Shown here piece by piece: positions 12,832 to 24,260 of a stretch of DNA of 64,000 nt. Origin of the DNA: Straminergon stramineum (Eukaryota > Streptophyta > Bryopsida > Hypnales > Calliergonaceae); the NCBI GenBank assembly GCA_963920665.1, contig OY987265.1, positions 7,321,001 to 7,385,000 on the forward strand. The letters are read 5' to 3'. Within the stretch, counting starts at the first letter, position 1. Each line of letters starts with the position of its first letter. The position numbers and the translations under genes are program-made. The notes below the pieces were generated by a model. It did no database searches. It was not told the origin of the DNA and saw only the letters and a program-made list of their open reading frames with translations.

Positions 12832-14109
12832 TCATTGGAAGTTGTCGTCATCTTCAACTTGTAGGCCTTCATCACGTAGCAATTGTAGGAAATCCTCCAC
12901 TTCTTCGTGTGACTGTTGTAAGAGAATGTTGTGAAGAATGGCGCAGCAGACAATTACATCCGGCAAGAACGTCACGTGCAAGTTAGACTTCCCAAGCAAT
13001 TCCCGGAAGGTCTGCTTCAGAATGCCGAAGGCATTTTCAACAACGCATTGACCCTTCTTCAATTTTCGGTTTAGGAGGCTCTCAGCAAGAGAGAGGTGAC
13101 GGCCTTCGCGATGTGGAACCATCAGCCATGGTAATAAGGGGTATCCTAAGTCAGCTAAGACATATGGGGTGAAGCCATCCATAGCCGCTCGTGGGTCAAA
13201 GATATTACTGTGTGTTGCTAGTTGGTATAGAGAAGACCTCCGTAGCATGCGACTGTCATTTGTAGAACTTGGCATGCCAACGTACAAATCAAGGAAACTT
13301 TTGTCACTGTCAACTATAGCTTGGCAATTCATGCTGTATCCTCCTATCTTGAAATAGAAGTAGTCAACAGGAGCAAAACTAGGCTTCAAGATGGCAATGT
13401 GCATGCCATCAAATGCCCCTGCAACAACAGGAAGGGAGCACAGTTCGAAGAACCGTCTCTGTGTTTCCCGCATTCTTACACCTACAGGCCAAGATATCTC
13501 CTGCCACAAGCAATCATTTATCGCGTGGACTACCTCTTGCAGAATTTTCGACACTGTACTTTGTCCAATAGCGAACAATTCACTACAGACAGTGAAGTTG
13601 GCAGGATGTGTCAATTTAAAAAGAGCACACGCGACACAAACCACAGCAGGAATAGCTAACCTATAGTTTGTATTCCTTCTTTGTACGTGCGGCCTGATCA
13701 CCTCTGTGAGAGCAAAGACAAGAGGCTTTGTCATCCGAAATATGGACACCCATCTGCTACTATCATATTGTTGTAAGAGAAACCTGGAGAACCACGTTGT
13801 TGAGCGTGGCTTCACCCAGTAATGTAAGTCATCGTGGAACACATTTAAACTTGCACACAATCTAAAGTTCAAAAGAGTAGTCCTCATTAAGGACGACGTG
13901 TCGAAGACTGGTTTGGCCTCACTATCGGTGAATATGGAGAAGACATCTTTGTCTTCGTGCGCCAGCTCCAGTAATGCAAGCAAAAGGCGGGAGTCATTAG
14001 CATTGAGTAGTAGTAGCAGAATCCACAGCGTGAAGGCAAGCGTTGTGTTCGGATTGTTTAAGTCATCCATGAAGACGGCCACAACTGCACAACCAACACT
14101 TTGCGCCAT
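12832..14109 (-). CDS. PIF/Harbinger DDE transposase (HARBI1/ALP1-like nuclease)
   Basis: This is an uninterrupted 425-aa frame from ATG (14109) to stop (12832). A helix-turn-helix-like segment (FAIGQSTVSKIL, 179-190) precedes the DDE_Tnp_4 nuclease fold. The catalytic triad is visible as Asp234 in GAFDGMHIAI, Asp285 in SSTNDSRML and Glu358 in VENAFGILK. The family motif LGYPLLPW is at 321-328. It lies tail-to-tail with the broken Myb-like ORF1, the usual two-gene arrangement of Harbinger elements. Because the nuclease frame is intact, the copy may be recent, or kept by domestication as happened for ALP1 and HARBI1. Mobility is doubtful with ORF1 broken, unless a partner is supplied from elsewhere. 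I could not find the element's inverted repeats or its 3-bp target duplication. Confidence 0.9.
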   Translation of the reverse strand: MAQSVGCAVVAVFMDDLNNPNTTLAFTLWILLLLLNANDSRLLLALLELAHEDKDVFSIFTDSEAKPVFDTSSLMRTTLLNFRLCASLNVFHDDLHYWVKPRSTTWFSRFLLQQYDSSRWVSIFRMTKPLVFALTEVIRPHVQRRNTNYRLAIPAVVCVACALFKLTHPANFTVCSELFAIGQSTVSKILQEVVHAINDCLWQEISWPVGVRMRETQRRFFELCSLPVVAGAFDGMHIAILKPSFAPVDYFYFKIGGYSMNCQAIVDSDKSFLDLYVGMPSSTNDSRMLRRSSLYQLATHSNIFDPRAAMDGFTPYVLADLGYPLLPWLMVPHREGRHLSLAESLLNRKLKKGQCVVENAFGILKQTFRELLGKSNLHVTFLPDVIVCCAILHNILLQQSHEEVEDFLQLLRDEGLQVEDDDNFQ

Positions 14110-14570
14110 TCAAGAAACCACATTTCAACTATGACAAAATTTGACAGATATTTTGAAGCAAAACAAGGAGAATTACACAACTCCATAAATTGCTTTTCCT
14201 TCATGCGCTCATTGTGTTGGGTAGCCTACCACATGCTCTTCCAAATATGCTCAAAAATGCATGCTCAGTACAAAGAATGTATGCAATGAAGCAAAACCTA
14301 ATTCATAAAACCACACAAAACAGCACCATATCATCCAGTGAACTGTCTGGAAAACCATAATTTCAAAAATGAAGGAGACATAGCTCTACAATAGCGAGCC
14401 TTCGAACTACATCGACAGAAACCATCACCTTACCTCTAATGCTGCAATCCTACAAAGTTGCACTAGTATAAGCAACAATGACAAACACCATCAAACATCA
14501 GCCATCGAAGCGAAGAAAAACAACGGCATTGGCGACAAGATGCAAACCTAGCCACGACGATGATTTCCAT

Positions 14571-14669
14571 AGCGACAGCGCTGCTACTCTTCTAGCGATC
14601 TCTAGCGACAGTGCTGCTACTCTTCTAGTGATCCCTGGCGACAGCTCTGCTACTCTTCCAGCGATTGTA
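14571..14669. repeat. Three tandem 33-bp units
   Basis: The units are 14571-14603, 14604-14636 and 14637-14669, each containing CTGCTACTCTTC. They lie within an 89-codon ATG frame (14478-14747) whose product would carry three SDSAATLL-type 11-residue repeats. That frame has no known homologue to my eye and may be a chance frame beside the transposon. Confidence 0.85.
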
Positions 14670-14747
14670 GGTACAAGAAGCAAAACTATGCAGTATTATC
14701 CAAAATCCTCAACCACCACGCCACGATTGCGAACCAACATCTTCTGA

Positions 14748-15341
14748 GTGATCACAACGGAAACCGAAGCCAACAAGCTGATCTGCACTCATGTACACAA
14801 GAAGACGGTGTGCATGCCCAACCGCTAACTCAACGATCCCCACCACTACAAGTTGGCAGAAGACTGTGAACGCACAACAATTTCTTCCTCGCCTAAACTG
14901 CTAACATTGTAAGCACTTGGCCTGCATGAATGCCTAGTAGGGGATACCCATAACCCTACTTCTTGAAAATGGAGTAGCCGTTCGTCAAGTGTGAACCCAA
15001 AACCGCTTTTTCCTCTTCCTGTGCTTAACATAAACCCTCACATCCTATCTACGGCCAAGTGGGAACGAACCCTAATGGTTGGAATTGGTATTGCTAGTCG
15101 ATTATTAGTCTACTATTACACCATATCGTTTGTGGGGTTGTCCAAGATTTTCGGATATAAAACCATGAAGAACCTTCGCAAGACTTTCAAGCCTTCTGAG
15201 GGTTATGGCGGCAGGGTTGCGATCATTATGTGACGACCGGCTGTGTTGACACCTTGCCATTGAACACAATTAAATGTGGGATCTGGCATTCCTACCTTGG
15301 CCGCTAGATCCCACTATCTTCTAATGCCCGATGGGCAACTA
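14748..15341. other. Intergenic DNA, probable right flank of Harbinger element
   Basis: I see no supported gene. The short frames match nothing I know and are probably chance. Confidence 0.45.
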
Positions 15342-15987
15342 CTAACCCCTAAATGCCCAAGGCACCCAAATGTGGTGTTTGGAAAACTTTGAAGTTAAGT
15401 AAAATCCAACCAAATTGCTATTATTAGTAGTTTATACTTTTGGAGAATTATTTTTGAAGTCTAGGTTTAGGATCAAAAAGTTTATCTTAAAAATAAAGGA
15501 GTATGATTTCTCTATTGTAGATTTTGTGCAAGGATATCCATTGCAATCTTGACTTCCCGTAGTATTGAGGGCTTTTGGAAATGAGCCTCAAATACACTAG
15601 ATCTTGGAGGCAAAATCACATTAGAAATTCATTTTAAAAAATTGTAGAATAGATTTTGAAAAACTGTAAATTGATTGGGGTTGTACATGCTAGGCTCTAT
15701 AACCTCATATTTTTTTGAATGACCAACTTTTTAGAGTTGACATGCAAAAAGTGAATTGAAAATTTTTCATAGTTTTTACACCCTCATAATCAAACATTAT
15801 AATCTTTCAATTTGTAAGTGATATTGTTATGTTTTCTTTTCCTATGTGATCTCTAACATGTCTAGTTTGAATTTGTACGGTTACAATTCAAAAGAAATCG
15901 TTACAACTTGTGAAAATGTTGACTTTTTGTTCAATTTAGAGCAAATTTCAAGAAGCTCCAACTAGGCCTTGGGCATTTAGGAGTTAA
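15342..15987. mobile_element. TTAA-type TIR element (left TTAA mutated to CTAA)
   Basis: The left end reads CTAACCCCTAAATGCCCAAG and the right end, reverse-complemented, reads TTAACTCCTAAATGCCCAAG. This gives an inverted repeat of about 19 bp with one TTAA intact (15984-15987). There is no coding capacity. Its ends resemble the CCCCTAAAGGACC ends of the family B elements at 16977 and 24261. Confidence 0.7.
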
Positions 15988-16976
15988 CTTAGTCAAGAAA
16001 CGATCCATAGTTCTTTTTCATCTATTTTGAGCAAAGAAAGTTACTTGTGCAGGCCTCTTCAAAGACATCAAAAGAATGGTTAATTTTGTCTAGTGCTTGA
16101 CCAAGCCAAAATTGCATTGACTCTAGTTCAAAATGGGATTTGCAAAAATGAGGTCATAGATTTTATGAACACAAACACAAGTCAAAGGCCAAATATGACT
16201 AGATGGAGCACTATTCCTTTTTTTGATTGTGGACTTCAAATGTAAGTGACCATCTTAATCTCCCATGACATTTTTGAGCTACAAAGGAAAAAGTTGAGTT
16301 GGGAGAACATAGAACTAGGTTGATTTTTTTCAATGAGATAGATGGCAATGTTGCCAAGTATTGAATGCATTGAATATGATGGACACTTGAATTGAAATGA
16401 ATAGAATTCCAATGTATATATGATTTGTAAAAAAACTTCTCAAGCTTTGCCATTAATTGCCGCCACAATGGGAGCTCAAAGAAGGGAAACAAGAACAAGG
16501 GAAAGGACATTTTGATAAGATGACTTATAAGTTTGTTAAGGATGGGATTTGCCATCTAAATCTATGAGGCTTAGATAGTTGAGCCATTCCCAATAGACGC
16601 TCCATTCACACTGTTTTATACTAGAGTTAAGGTAGAAGTACCTATTTCCAATAACTTCTCCATAATGGCTTTATAGGATGACCTATTGTCAAAAATAGTT
16701 GGATGCACTATTCATTGAAAAAGACTCTATTTGTACCTTCTTGTCCACTCATCTCTCTTCCCTCCTTGCTTAGGAAGGAGTGTCAAAGCTAATCGTAGTA
16801 CGTGAGTCTATGAGACTAGAATGGATCTAAATGAAAAATCCACATTTATATTGAATAAAATATTCATGCTTTAGAAAAAAATTTAATTTTTTTTTGACAT
16901 TCTTCCTCATCTTTATGTTTGCACACATTGAGCTCCAATTCTCAATGAATTTCCCATATCCTACAACCTAAAATGC

Positions 16977-17928
16977 TTAACCCCTAAAGGACAATTGTTC
17001 ATAAAACCGACAATTGAAAATCCAGGTAGGTTCCTATGAAGTCAATTTTGGTCGGATGTTCTTCAAATTTTGACACAAGGTGTGAAAATGTAACCCCTAA
17101 GTGGAAAATTAATTTTTTTTCCGATCAGGTGCCTGAATCAAAAGTTATGCTTTCCTAAACTTTTCTAGCGGCTTGAGCAACTTTAGGGAGCATGTTCATA
17201 ACTCCTCTTCTACTTCTAAAATTTGGCAGGTATATTAAGTATGTAATACAAGATGCAAATGTCCAAAAAAATAACTAAAGTAAACTTGCCATTTACCGCA
17301 CACATCCAAAAACCACACAACAACCGTTGCCATTTACCATACACTAACTGCACAATGCAACTACCAATTCAATTGCCGTGGGAACAAAATTTTGTATCAT
17401 CGCCCAATGACCACACATTGTGCAGTGAATGGTCGCAAGGAATTTTCAACTAGATTTTAGCTTCATTGCCTTCAGATTGCAATAAAATTTGTAGGAAGAA
17501 ATTTTTTTGCATTTTGTTTTTTAAAGGTGAATCTTAACATGACATTTGATGATTACACCAAATTTCAAAACATGCAAGTCTCTCTATTTATGTGGAGAAG
17601 GATTTGAATTTTGTCTGTGTGGTGATTGGCAAGTTTACTATATGTGCAATGTAAAAATTTCACTTTAGGAGGAGTTAAAGGTTGCTGACCTTGTCAAGCA
17701 AGGTTGAAAAAAAACTTTTTCTTCTAACTTCAAACATTATAATCTTTCAATCCGTGCGGTCAAAGTTTCTGAAATTTTTTCCACACATTCCTAGAGTAGT
17801 CTTGTACAAATTTATACCGTTGAATTTTGGAAAAAAACTTTCTTTTTTCATTTTTTTTTCACTACCCTTAAAAGTGTCAGTTTTTCACAATTTCTGCCCG
17901 AAATATGCCCCCGGGCTTTAGGGGTTAA
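16977..17928. mobile_element. TTAA-flanked TIR element, family B copy 1
   Basis: TTAA at 16977-16980 and 17925-17928 bound the element. The left end is CCCCTAAAGGAC and the right end inverts to CCCCTAAAGCCC. An internal segment near 17745-17785 (containing 'gcggtcaaa' and 'tgaaatttttt') recurs in the element at 24261-25190. No transposase is present. It is probably a non-autonomous piggyBac-like element. Confidence 0.7.
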
Positions 17929-18199
17929 GTTATCAGAAAGAGGTACCTCTACCTTACCCTTCACTCTTCGTCCGTGAGTTCATTTCTTGTTTTTTATTTA
18001 TTTTTCTTTGCCCGTGGCCCGTTCTGCCTCCCGCTCTCCAGCGCTCCTGTGCTCAACTGAATGCGCAGGATTAGCCCGTCCTTCATTAACTTAGGTCGTC
18101 TGTTCCCGCCCGGCATCGCAGACCTCTTGTCTCTTTTCTGGCCATTCCGCTCTTTGCCTCCTGATGTAGGGTTTGCATACCCGATCAAGCGCGAGCGAA

Positions 18200-18943
18200 C
18201 TTCTGCATTTTTGACGGTTTAGGGGAGCAATTATGCCAGGTCTCCACTGAATTTCAGTTTCCGCATTGGCGTGTGTCAGCAGATTTGGATATGGCCGAGC
18301 GTGGAGAGAGGAGGATCATCGCGAAACATCTTCTTTCACTTGCCGCGCCATAAGGTAATGTAGTGTGCAGCGTCGTTGGCTTGGTGCAGATTTCAATAGC
18401 GTACGATCTTCCATTGATCATAATTTGAGATCGAGTAATTTAATTTGTGAAGTGGTTTTGTTGATCCCTGCGTTGCTGTCCTTAGAGTCGAGCTAAATCG
18501 ACGGTGTCGTGTTGTGTTGCGTACTATCACATTCGTTTCCTCCCATTCTGTCTTTGCAGCATTTGCGTCCTACTTGCATTAATCATCACTTGGGATGGCC
18601 AGATTGTTGTGTATGTTTCTTATGTTACTGGTGCATCTGGTTTAGCTCCCTTCATGTGCTTGGTGAATCTGGCTGTGAGAGCTTTTGTTCATTGCTGGAG
18701 TGGTTTCTTATCGTGTATTTGTTTCTGGAGAGGATGGGAACTGGCAGCTCGACCATTTTGGTTGTTTGATTGGTGGATTCTGTATTTTCTGGATGCATTG
18801 TACATTTCTGTCAGGAGAGCATGTGTCTGTGTTTAACGAGTTGTCTTCTTGGGAATCTAGAGACCTGCTTCACATCTGGACCTCGGCTGCAACGAAAGTC
18901 TGCTCTGGCGGGTATTTTGTGAGTGGGTTGCCCCTTGGGGGAT
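18200..18943 (+). promoter_or_regulatory. Probable promoter and 5' leader of the TOP6A gene
   Basis: This is a GC-richer stretch before the TOP6A ATG. A possible leader intron begins at CCATAAG|GTAATG (about 18356) and could end at CTGTCTTTGCAG (18559). Frames of 86-110 codons here match no protein I know and precede a strong single-exon gene, so I treat them as leader sequence. Confidence 0.4.
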
Positions 18944-20239
18944 ATGGCAGACAAGCGCAAAGCCCGAGAGCTGGAAGACGACGATGACGCGCCGGGAACG
19001 TCAAAAGAAGGTCCGAAGCAGCAAGCGAAGGCAGCGCTCGCTTTCAAGAAGAAGCTCAAGTCCGACGACAATATCTTGGCTTCCGTGACCAAATTTTGTC
19101 ATTCTGCGAAAGATACGGCGCCGGAAACGCGAACTCTTGCGGACTTGAATCTTGCCAGCAGTTGCAAGGAGGTAGTGGACCTCAACACAGGGAGCGTTGT
19201 GTTTGAGATCGAGAAGAGCATCCTGGCCATTGCGAAGTCCATTCTCAGTGGCAATGGTTTTGGTTACTTGGTGCCTTCCCGGTCCAGTGCGAATCAGCTG
19301 TATGTGCCAGAGCTGGATCGGATTGTCCTGAAGGACAAAGGGTCATTCAGGCAATTTGCCAATATTGCTAGCGTTCGCAAGACGGCCATCACTACTCGCA
19401 TTTTGCAGCTTGTGCATCAGCTCTGCACGAAGCGCATTCATGTCACGAAGCGAGACTTGTTCTACACCGATGTGAAGCTGTTCCAGGAGCAGGGTCAGAG
19501 CGACACCATCCTTGATGATGTATCGTGCATGTTGGGATGCACTCGGTCCAGTCTGAATGTTGTGGCCTCGGAGAAAGGGGTGGTCGTGGGACGCCTGGTA
19601 TTTGTCGAAGATGGGGATCGCATTGACTGCACGAAGATGGGCGTGGGTGGGAAAGCCATTCCTCCCAACATTGACAAGGTCCAAAGCATGGAAAGCGATG
19701 CACTGTTCATTCTTCTCGTGGAGAAAGATGCGGCCTTCATGCGCTTGGCTGAAGATCGATTTTATAACCGGTTCCCCTGTGTCATCATAACTGCCAAAGG
19801 CCAACCGGATGTGGCCACCAGGCTGTTCTTAAGGAAAATGAAGACCGACTTGAAACTGCCCGTGTTGGGGTTGGTCGACAGTGATCCGTATGGACTCAAA
19901 ATTCTGTCGGTCTACATGTCAGGATCGAAGAACATGTCCTATGACAGCTCCAACCTGACGACTCCCGACATCAAATGGCTGGGAGTCCGGCCCAGTGACT
20001 TGGACAAGTACAAGATTCCCGAGCAATGCCGCTTGCCCATGTCCGATCAGGATATCAAAACCGGCAAGGACATGCTAGAAGAAGATTTCATCAAGAAAGA
20101 TAAGAATTGGGTGAAGGAGTTGGAGCTGATGGTCAAAACCAAGGAGAAAGCCGAAATCCAAGCGCTCAGTTCTTTCGGGTTTCAGTATCTCTCGGAGGTT
20201 TATCTTCCTCTTAAGCTGCAACAGGAAGATTGGATTTAG
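18944..20239 (+). CDS. TOP6A: DNA topoisomerase VI subunit A (SPO11-3 / RHL2 / BIN5 type)
   Basis: This single uninterrupted exon encodes 431 aa. Topoisomerase VI makes transient double-strand breaks to pass DNA strands; the plant enzyme works in the nucleus with TOP6B, RHL1 and BIN4 and is needed for endoreduplication. The winged-helix/CAP region carries the catalytic Tyr174 in RDLFYTD. The Toprim domain shows Glu260 in VEKDA and Asp312/Asp314 in VDSDPYG. The C-terminus ([17 protein letters not shown]) closely follows the plant SPO11-3 sequence, not the meiotic SPO11-1 or SPO11-2. The N-terminus is charged and lysine-rich, which would suit nuclear import. The ATG at 18944 begins MADKRK as in related proteins; seven codons further up there is only a GTG. 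Confidence 0.95.
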   Translation: MADKRKARELEDDDDAPGTSKEGPKQQAKAALAFKKKLKSDDNILASVTKFCHSAKDTAPETRTLADLNLASSCKEVVDLNTGSVVFEIEKSILAIAKSILSGNGFGYLVPSRSSANQLYVPELDRIVLKDKGSFRQFANIASVRKTAITTRILQLVHQLCTKRIHVTKRDLFYTDVKLFQEQGQSDTILDDVSCMLGCTRSSLNVVASEKGVVVGRLVFVEDGDRIDCTKMGVGGKAIPPNIDKVQSMESDALFILLVEKDAAFMRLAEDRFYNRFPCVIITAKGQPDVATRLFLRKMKTDLKLPVLGLVDSDPYGLKILSVYMSGSKNMSYDSSNLTTPDIKWLGVRPSDLDKYKIPEQCRLPMSDQDIKTGKDMLEEDFIKKDKNWVKELELMVKTKEKAEIQALSSFGFQYLSEVYLPLKLQQEDWI

Positions 20240-22432
20240 TGCCGCCCGCTCCATCAGGGTTTACCTTATACTAGGTTCGTCCTCGACACTGAGTGAGGGA
20301 TTATGTATCTCGCCTGGACTTTGAGCCTGTTGCCACTCCTTGTCCGTGCAGGAAGTTGCATCTCAAGGTATTCTGGTGGGTTTGAACTGCATTAACGTAC
20401 TATGCCTCAGCGATTGTATATGTATGTTCAAACACATTCCTCTGCAACGCGCTTAGACCAGGAAATCAGGAATCTCTCTTTAACCCCTAGAGTTTCATGC
20501 ACATGTTTCACCAAAAAACACTCCGAGAGTACAAAGATAATGACAAAAATTGTTATTTCTTGCATATGATCCTGGACTAGAGTGGTAAGAAAATGTGTGG
20601 AAAGATTTTTGATACTTTGACCAAGCAAATTGCAAGATATTAAAGTGGAAAGAAACATTTTTTTGCACTGTACCATACTTTTTGCTTAAATTGTGCCTTG
20701 TTCCATCCTAAATTACTAACCTCTTAACCCTAAGGGACCACATTTCTGAAATTTTGATGATGTATTATAAAATACAATGAAGGATAATAATTTAGTGATG
20801 ACTTTGAAACAGAAGTTGTAAAATATAACCCACGTATCACATGCATATAGTTAGATTAACCCCTAAACGTCCAGATCCATCTCCAGAATTGACGAATTCA
20901 GGAAAATCATTATAAAGTGCTGTTTGGAAGCATATTTTGGAATTGATGTACAAATAAAAGTTTTAGATTGTAATTTGTAGATTCCATCCATACTGTTAGA
21001 TTCATCAATGCAAACACCAATCTTTTTCTATAAATTTTGAAAGAAGTTCTAAAATACCTTCAAAATTCAATTACAAGCAAAATATTATCATTTTTTGAGT
21101 AAAGTTTGTTGGAATGGATTCTCTTCACATGGTGATTTTTTTGAAATTTTTCTTCACATGGTTCTTCAAATCTATAACCTCATTTTGGCAAATATAGTTT
21201 TGAATTGAAGTCAATGCAATTTGACCACTTGACATACTTGCACATTGGTAATTTTAGAAAAATATGTACTCTAATAATACCAAATTCAACCCTTAGATAG
21301 GACAACAATTTGATAACATATCTCCACAAATTAGAATAACTTTCATCTAAGTAGTTAGGAGGATAACACTTGAATTTCAATCTGTTCATAGTCCAAAAAA
21401 TGGACGTCATCTAAGATAGACTATTAATTGAATATGATATTTGGAGCTTTCACAAGATATTCTTTCTTTCAGTTTAAATGAGAGGATTACTTTTTCCAAA
21501 TTTTATATCACCTCCATCAATGATCGACATTGCAGGAGTTCATTGTAGCTTAAATAAAATTGGATAGAAAATGCCTCCTTATGACCTACTCAAAACAACC
21601 TTACAAAAACATTTAAAAAAACATGAGGTTCAAACATGACACTTATTTCGGGATGGAGGGATTATGAACGATCCTGGCTTAATCTTCCCAACAAAAGTGT
21701 AACTTCCTCCTCATCTAGTTGCAAGACTGAAAAAACATAGAGATTCAGCTGAACCACTACTGTCACAAACAAGTTCACTATTTTGAGGCCATTCAAAATT
21801 TCACAAGTTACACATTCACTCAGAGAAGATAGTTTCGAACTTCCATCATCAACCCACGTTGTAGATAATGAAATCATCTACCCAGATGATGAGAATGACC
21901 CCAAAAGAGCCTGGAGAGATTCGAGACAAATTGATGAGCAAGAACGCAGAAACGATTCACCAGCCAAAGTCCAAGTAAAAAACGTCTTAACTTCTCATTA
22001 CTGGGTAAGACAATCAATAAATGGTAAGTAATATTCCCTCTCAAGCAGATCTCATTGCGAGGGAATTATCATGATCTATTTTCTGTACTATTACCCGGGA
22101 TAATACTGATATCAGAGCATCCTACACTCATAGACCATCAGCTTACTGTAGAGTCCTCGATCATCTCTTGATCCACACTTAGTTGTAGGTGCTTCAAACA
22201 TTTGCAACCTTTCTCCATCTTAAAGATTCGAAGTAAATGTCAAGGCACTTGATCCCGGCGCTTCCAGATTTATAATTACATTGTCCCACACCGGTGACGT
22301 CAAGAGTTCGGTCTTCCAAGTCGGGTGCATGTCACATTCTTTCACTAAATCTAATTAGTCAAAGATAAGCTAGGAGAACGAGAGAGTTGTCGTCTACACA
22401 AACCAATTGAAAGACAATCCCGGATGATGGAC
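20240..22432. other. AT-rich intergenic DNA with orphan TTAACCC ends
   Basis: TTAACCCCTAG (20480), TTAACCCTAAGGG (20724) and TTAACCCCTAAACG (20856) look like ends of the TTAA elements, but I cannot pair them with right-hand ends. They may be fragments. The 82-codon frame at 21783-22031 has no recognised homologue and I do not call it a gene. Confidence 0.45.
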
Positions 22433-23059
22433 TCAGCTTAATTGGTGGAGGGATGCGCCGAGCTCCAGCAACGCACAGTGAAGAGACCAAAGCTGTGTCG
22501 CGAGGGCCGATAAGAACAAGATCGACATTACTGGCACAACCGCCATGAGCACGGACACAATGGAAAGGGCCGTGCCGGGCCTTAACGTCAGCAACTGGCT
22601 TTGCATCGTGCTCAGCAGGTAGCAAATGTCAGCACGGTAACCAGGGTAGGCCGATCGCTCCCACTCTGCCCACTCTGCCGGGGTGTCGAAGCAAGACTCC
22701 TGAATGCGGATGCTCTGGATTCGCTTCCTCAACACTGTCATATTGGAGTCGACCATGCCGGAGCCACCTGCACAATCGGAAGAATAAGTTCCGGGCACGT
22801 CGCAGAAAAACTTCAACTCCTGGCTAAACACTCATCTACATTTAAACAATTTTCAAAGAAACGAGGGTTTACCAGTTCCAGCCGACTCTGGCTCCGCCAT
22901 GCCGGAAGCTCTCACCAGACAAGCCCCACGGTGCCGTCTGTACTTCAACGGAGTTCGCAGGCCTCCAAATGGAAGCTCCAGAGATCGGCTCCTGCAAGAA
23001 GAAACAGACGCCGAAGGAACCGAAGCGAGGACGGCCATCTGCGACACCTTCAGCGCCAT
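22433..23059 (-). CDS. Predicted plastid-targeted small membrane protein, function unknown
   Basis: Exon 1 is 23059-22873 and exon 2 is 22767-22433, split by a 105-bp GT-AG intron whose phase-1 join makes a continuous 173-aa protein. Residues 1 to about 55 look like a chloroplast transit peptide: rich in Ser, Ala and Arg, few acidic residues, ending near CLVRASG. The mature part has a charged segment (MVDSNMTVLRKRI), then the tryptophan-rich AEWAEWERSAYPGYRADIC, then one or two hydrophobic helices around ALSIVSVLMAVVPVMSILFL. I have the impression that a plant family with a similar W-x-x-W-E/Y-x-x-Y pattern exists but cannot name it. The only upstream in-frame alternative is GTG at 23092, so ATG 23059 is chosen. 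Function is not inferred. Confidence 0.7.
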
Positions 23060-24035
23060 CGCAAAATTATCAAACACGGAAGTGCTCACCACTGCCCTTA
23101 CTCAATTTCCTCACAGAGCAATCGATGTCAGGCGAATTTCATGCCACGTTCAACACTTTCTTCAGGTCAACTCCGTGCTCCACCCGCTTGTAAAATGCAG
23201 AGCAACAAGACACTGACCGGATACTAAAATCCTCCACAGCGCAACTGAAAAACTACAATTCCCTGGTGTTCCTCCACAAAGATCACACCTCTCGGTAAAG
23301 TTCGACAAATTAAAGACACTGAGTAGAGTCAAGACGAATGATCCTGCACAGCTCTGTTTGTAATAAGTTTGCACCGCCTCCCTCTCTGCACTCTAATCTC
23401 CTCTAAATTTCACAATTCTGGATCCACAAATTCCGATTTTCAAGGCTGAAGAAGCACCAACTTACTGCGGAAGTGCAGATCGCAATTGACGCCGAACTCG
23501 CAGGGTTGTTCGATCGTCCCGGCGAGTGGAGCGACGATTGCAGAGTGAATTACGGTCCCACTGTTATTTGAGAGAGACGACCCGGGGACCTAAGATCTAC
23601 GAATAATGTTCGTATTCTACGAGTCCAAAATCAGTATTGAAGAGACATTTTAAGGGGCGACAAGAGGGGGTTCTTCCTTGTACCTAAGATTCCACTAAGC
23701 TTCGTTGATTTCCACCACTTGACCACTTGGATCTACGATAAGAGGATCTATCCACTGGCAGTCTCTGGATGGATGAAGGATGAAGGATGAAGGATGAAGA
23801 TACTCAAGTGGTTGCTGATGGACGGAGATCGGACTTGATTCTTTTCCTACTCAGAAGTATCCCAGCTGGACAAGGGTAACTTAGGCCTACTTTTTAGCCT
23901 TTTGGTGAGATACTTCACTACTTTTCCAAGTAGTTACTTCGTAATTTCGTAGTGACGCACTCATTGGCCAATCCTCTTGGATACTTCTGAAATCGTTAGT
24001 TGGTTTCTGTAAGGTGGGTCACTACCTTATCTGTA
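23060..24035. other. Upstream flank of the plastid protein gene, no other gene seen
   Basis: This is the promoter side of the minus-strand gene. It includes a short run of a GATGAAGG 8-mer (about four units, 23771-23801). Plus-strand frames at 22601-23227 are shadows of the minus-strand gene and its leader. Confidence 0.5.
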
Positions 24036-24235
24036 AAACTGCCACTTTTTGCTACTGTGCCTAGTTACTATTATTGGTCTCGTCAAATTTTCATTGATTT
24101 TCTTGTTGGCAAGTGAAAGGAAAGGAGGTTCTAACGCACCTAAAGAACGCAACATTTGGATATCATATGCAAAATTAATGTAACGAAGGGTCAAACTTTT
24201 TTTTGGTAGATGTTCTAAAATACCACCCATACCAT
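24036..24235 (+). repeat. Dispersed repeat R2, copy 1
   Basis: The motif order 'tagttactattatt', 'cttgttggcaagt', 'gcaacattt' and 'ggtagatgttcta' is shared with 37768-37935 and, more briefly, 38396-38512. No coding potential is seen. Confidence 0.7.
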
Positions 24236-24260
24236 TATTTTTCACTTGCACTAATTTTCT

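Noticed and set aside
9100..15240. Terminal inverted repeats of the Harbinger element
   Set aside because: I searched both flanks by eye and found no convincing pair or TAA/TTA duplication, so element ends are not given.
18923..18943. Upstream start for TOP6A
   Set aside because: The first codon is GTG; the ATG at 18944 gives the family N-terminus.
18944..20239. Meiotic SPO11-1 or SPO11-2
   Set aside because: The RDLFYTD context, the Toprim region and the KLQQ-type C-terminus fit the topoisomerase VI A type SPO11-3.
20480..20870. Additional complete TTAA elements
   Set aside because: Three left-type ends are present but no matching right ends, so only fragments can be claimed.
22601..23227. 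208-codon plus-strand frame
   Set aside because: It is antisense to the plastid protein gene, whose splice phase and transit peptide are coherent; the plus frame has no family pattern.
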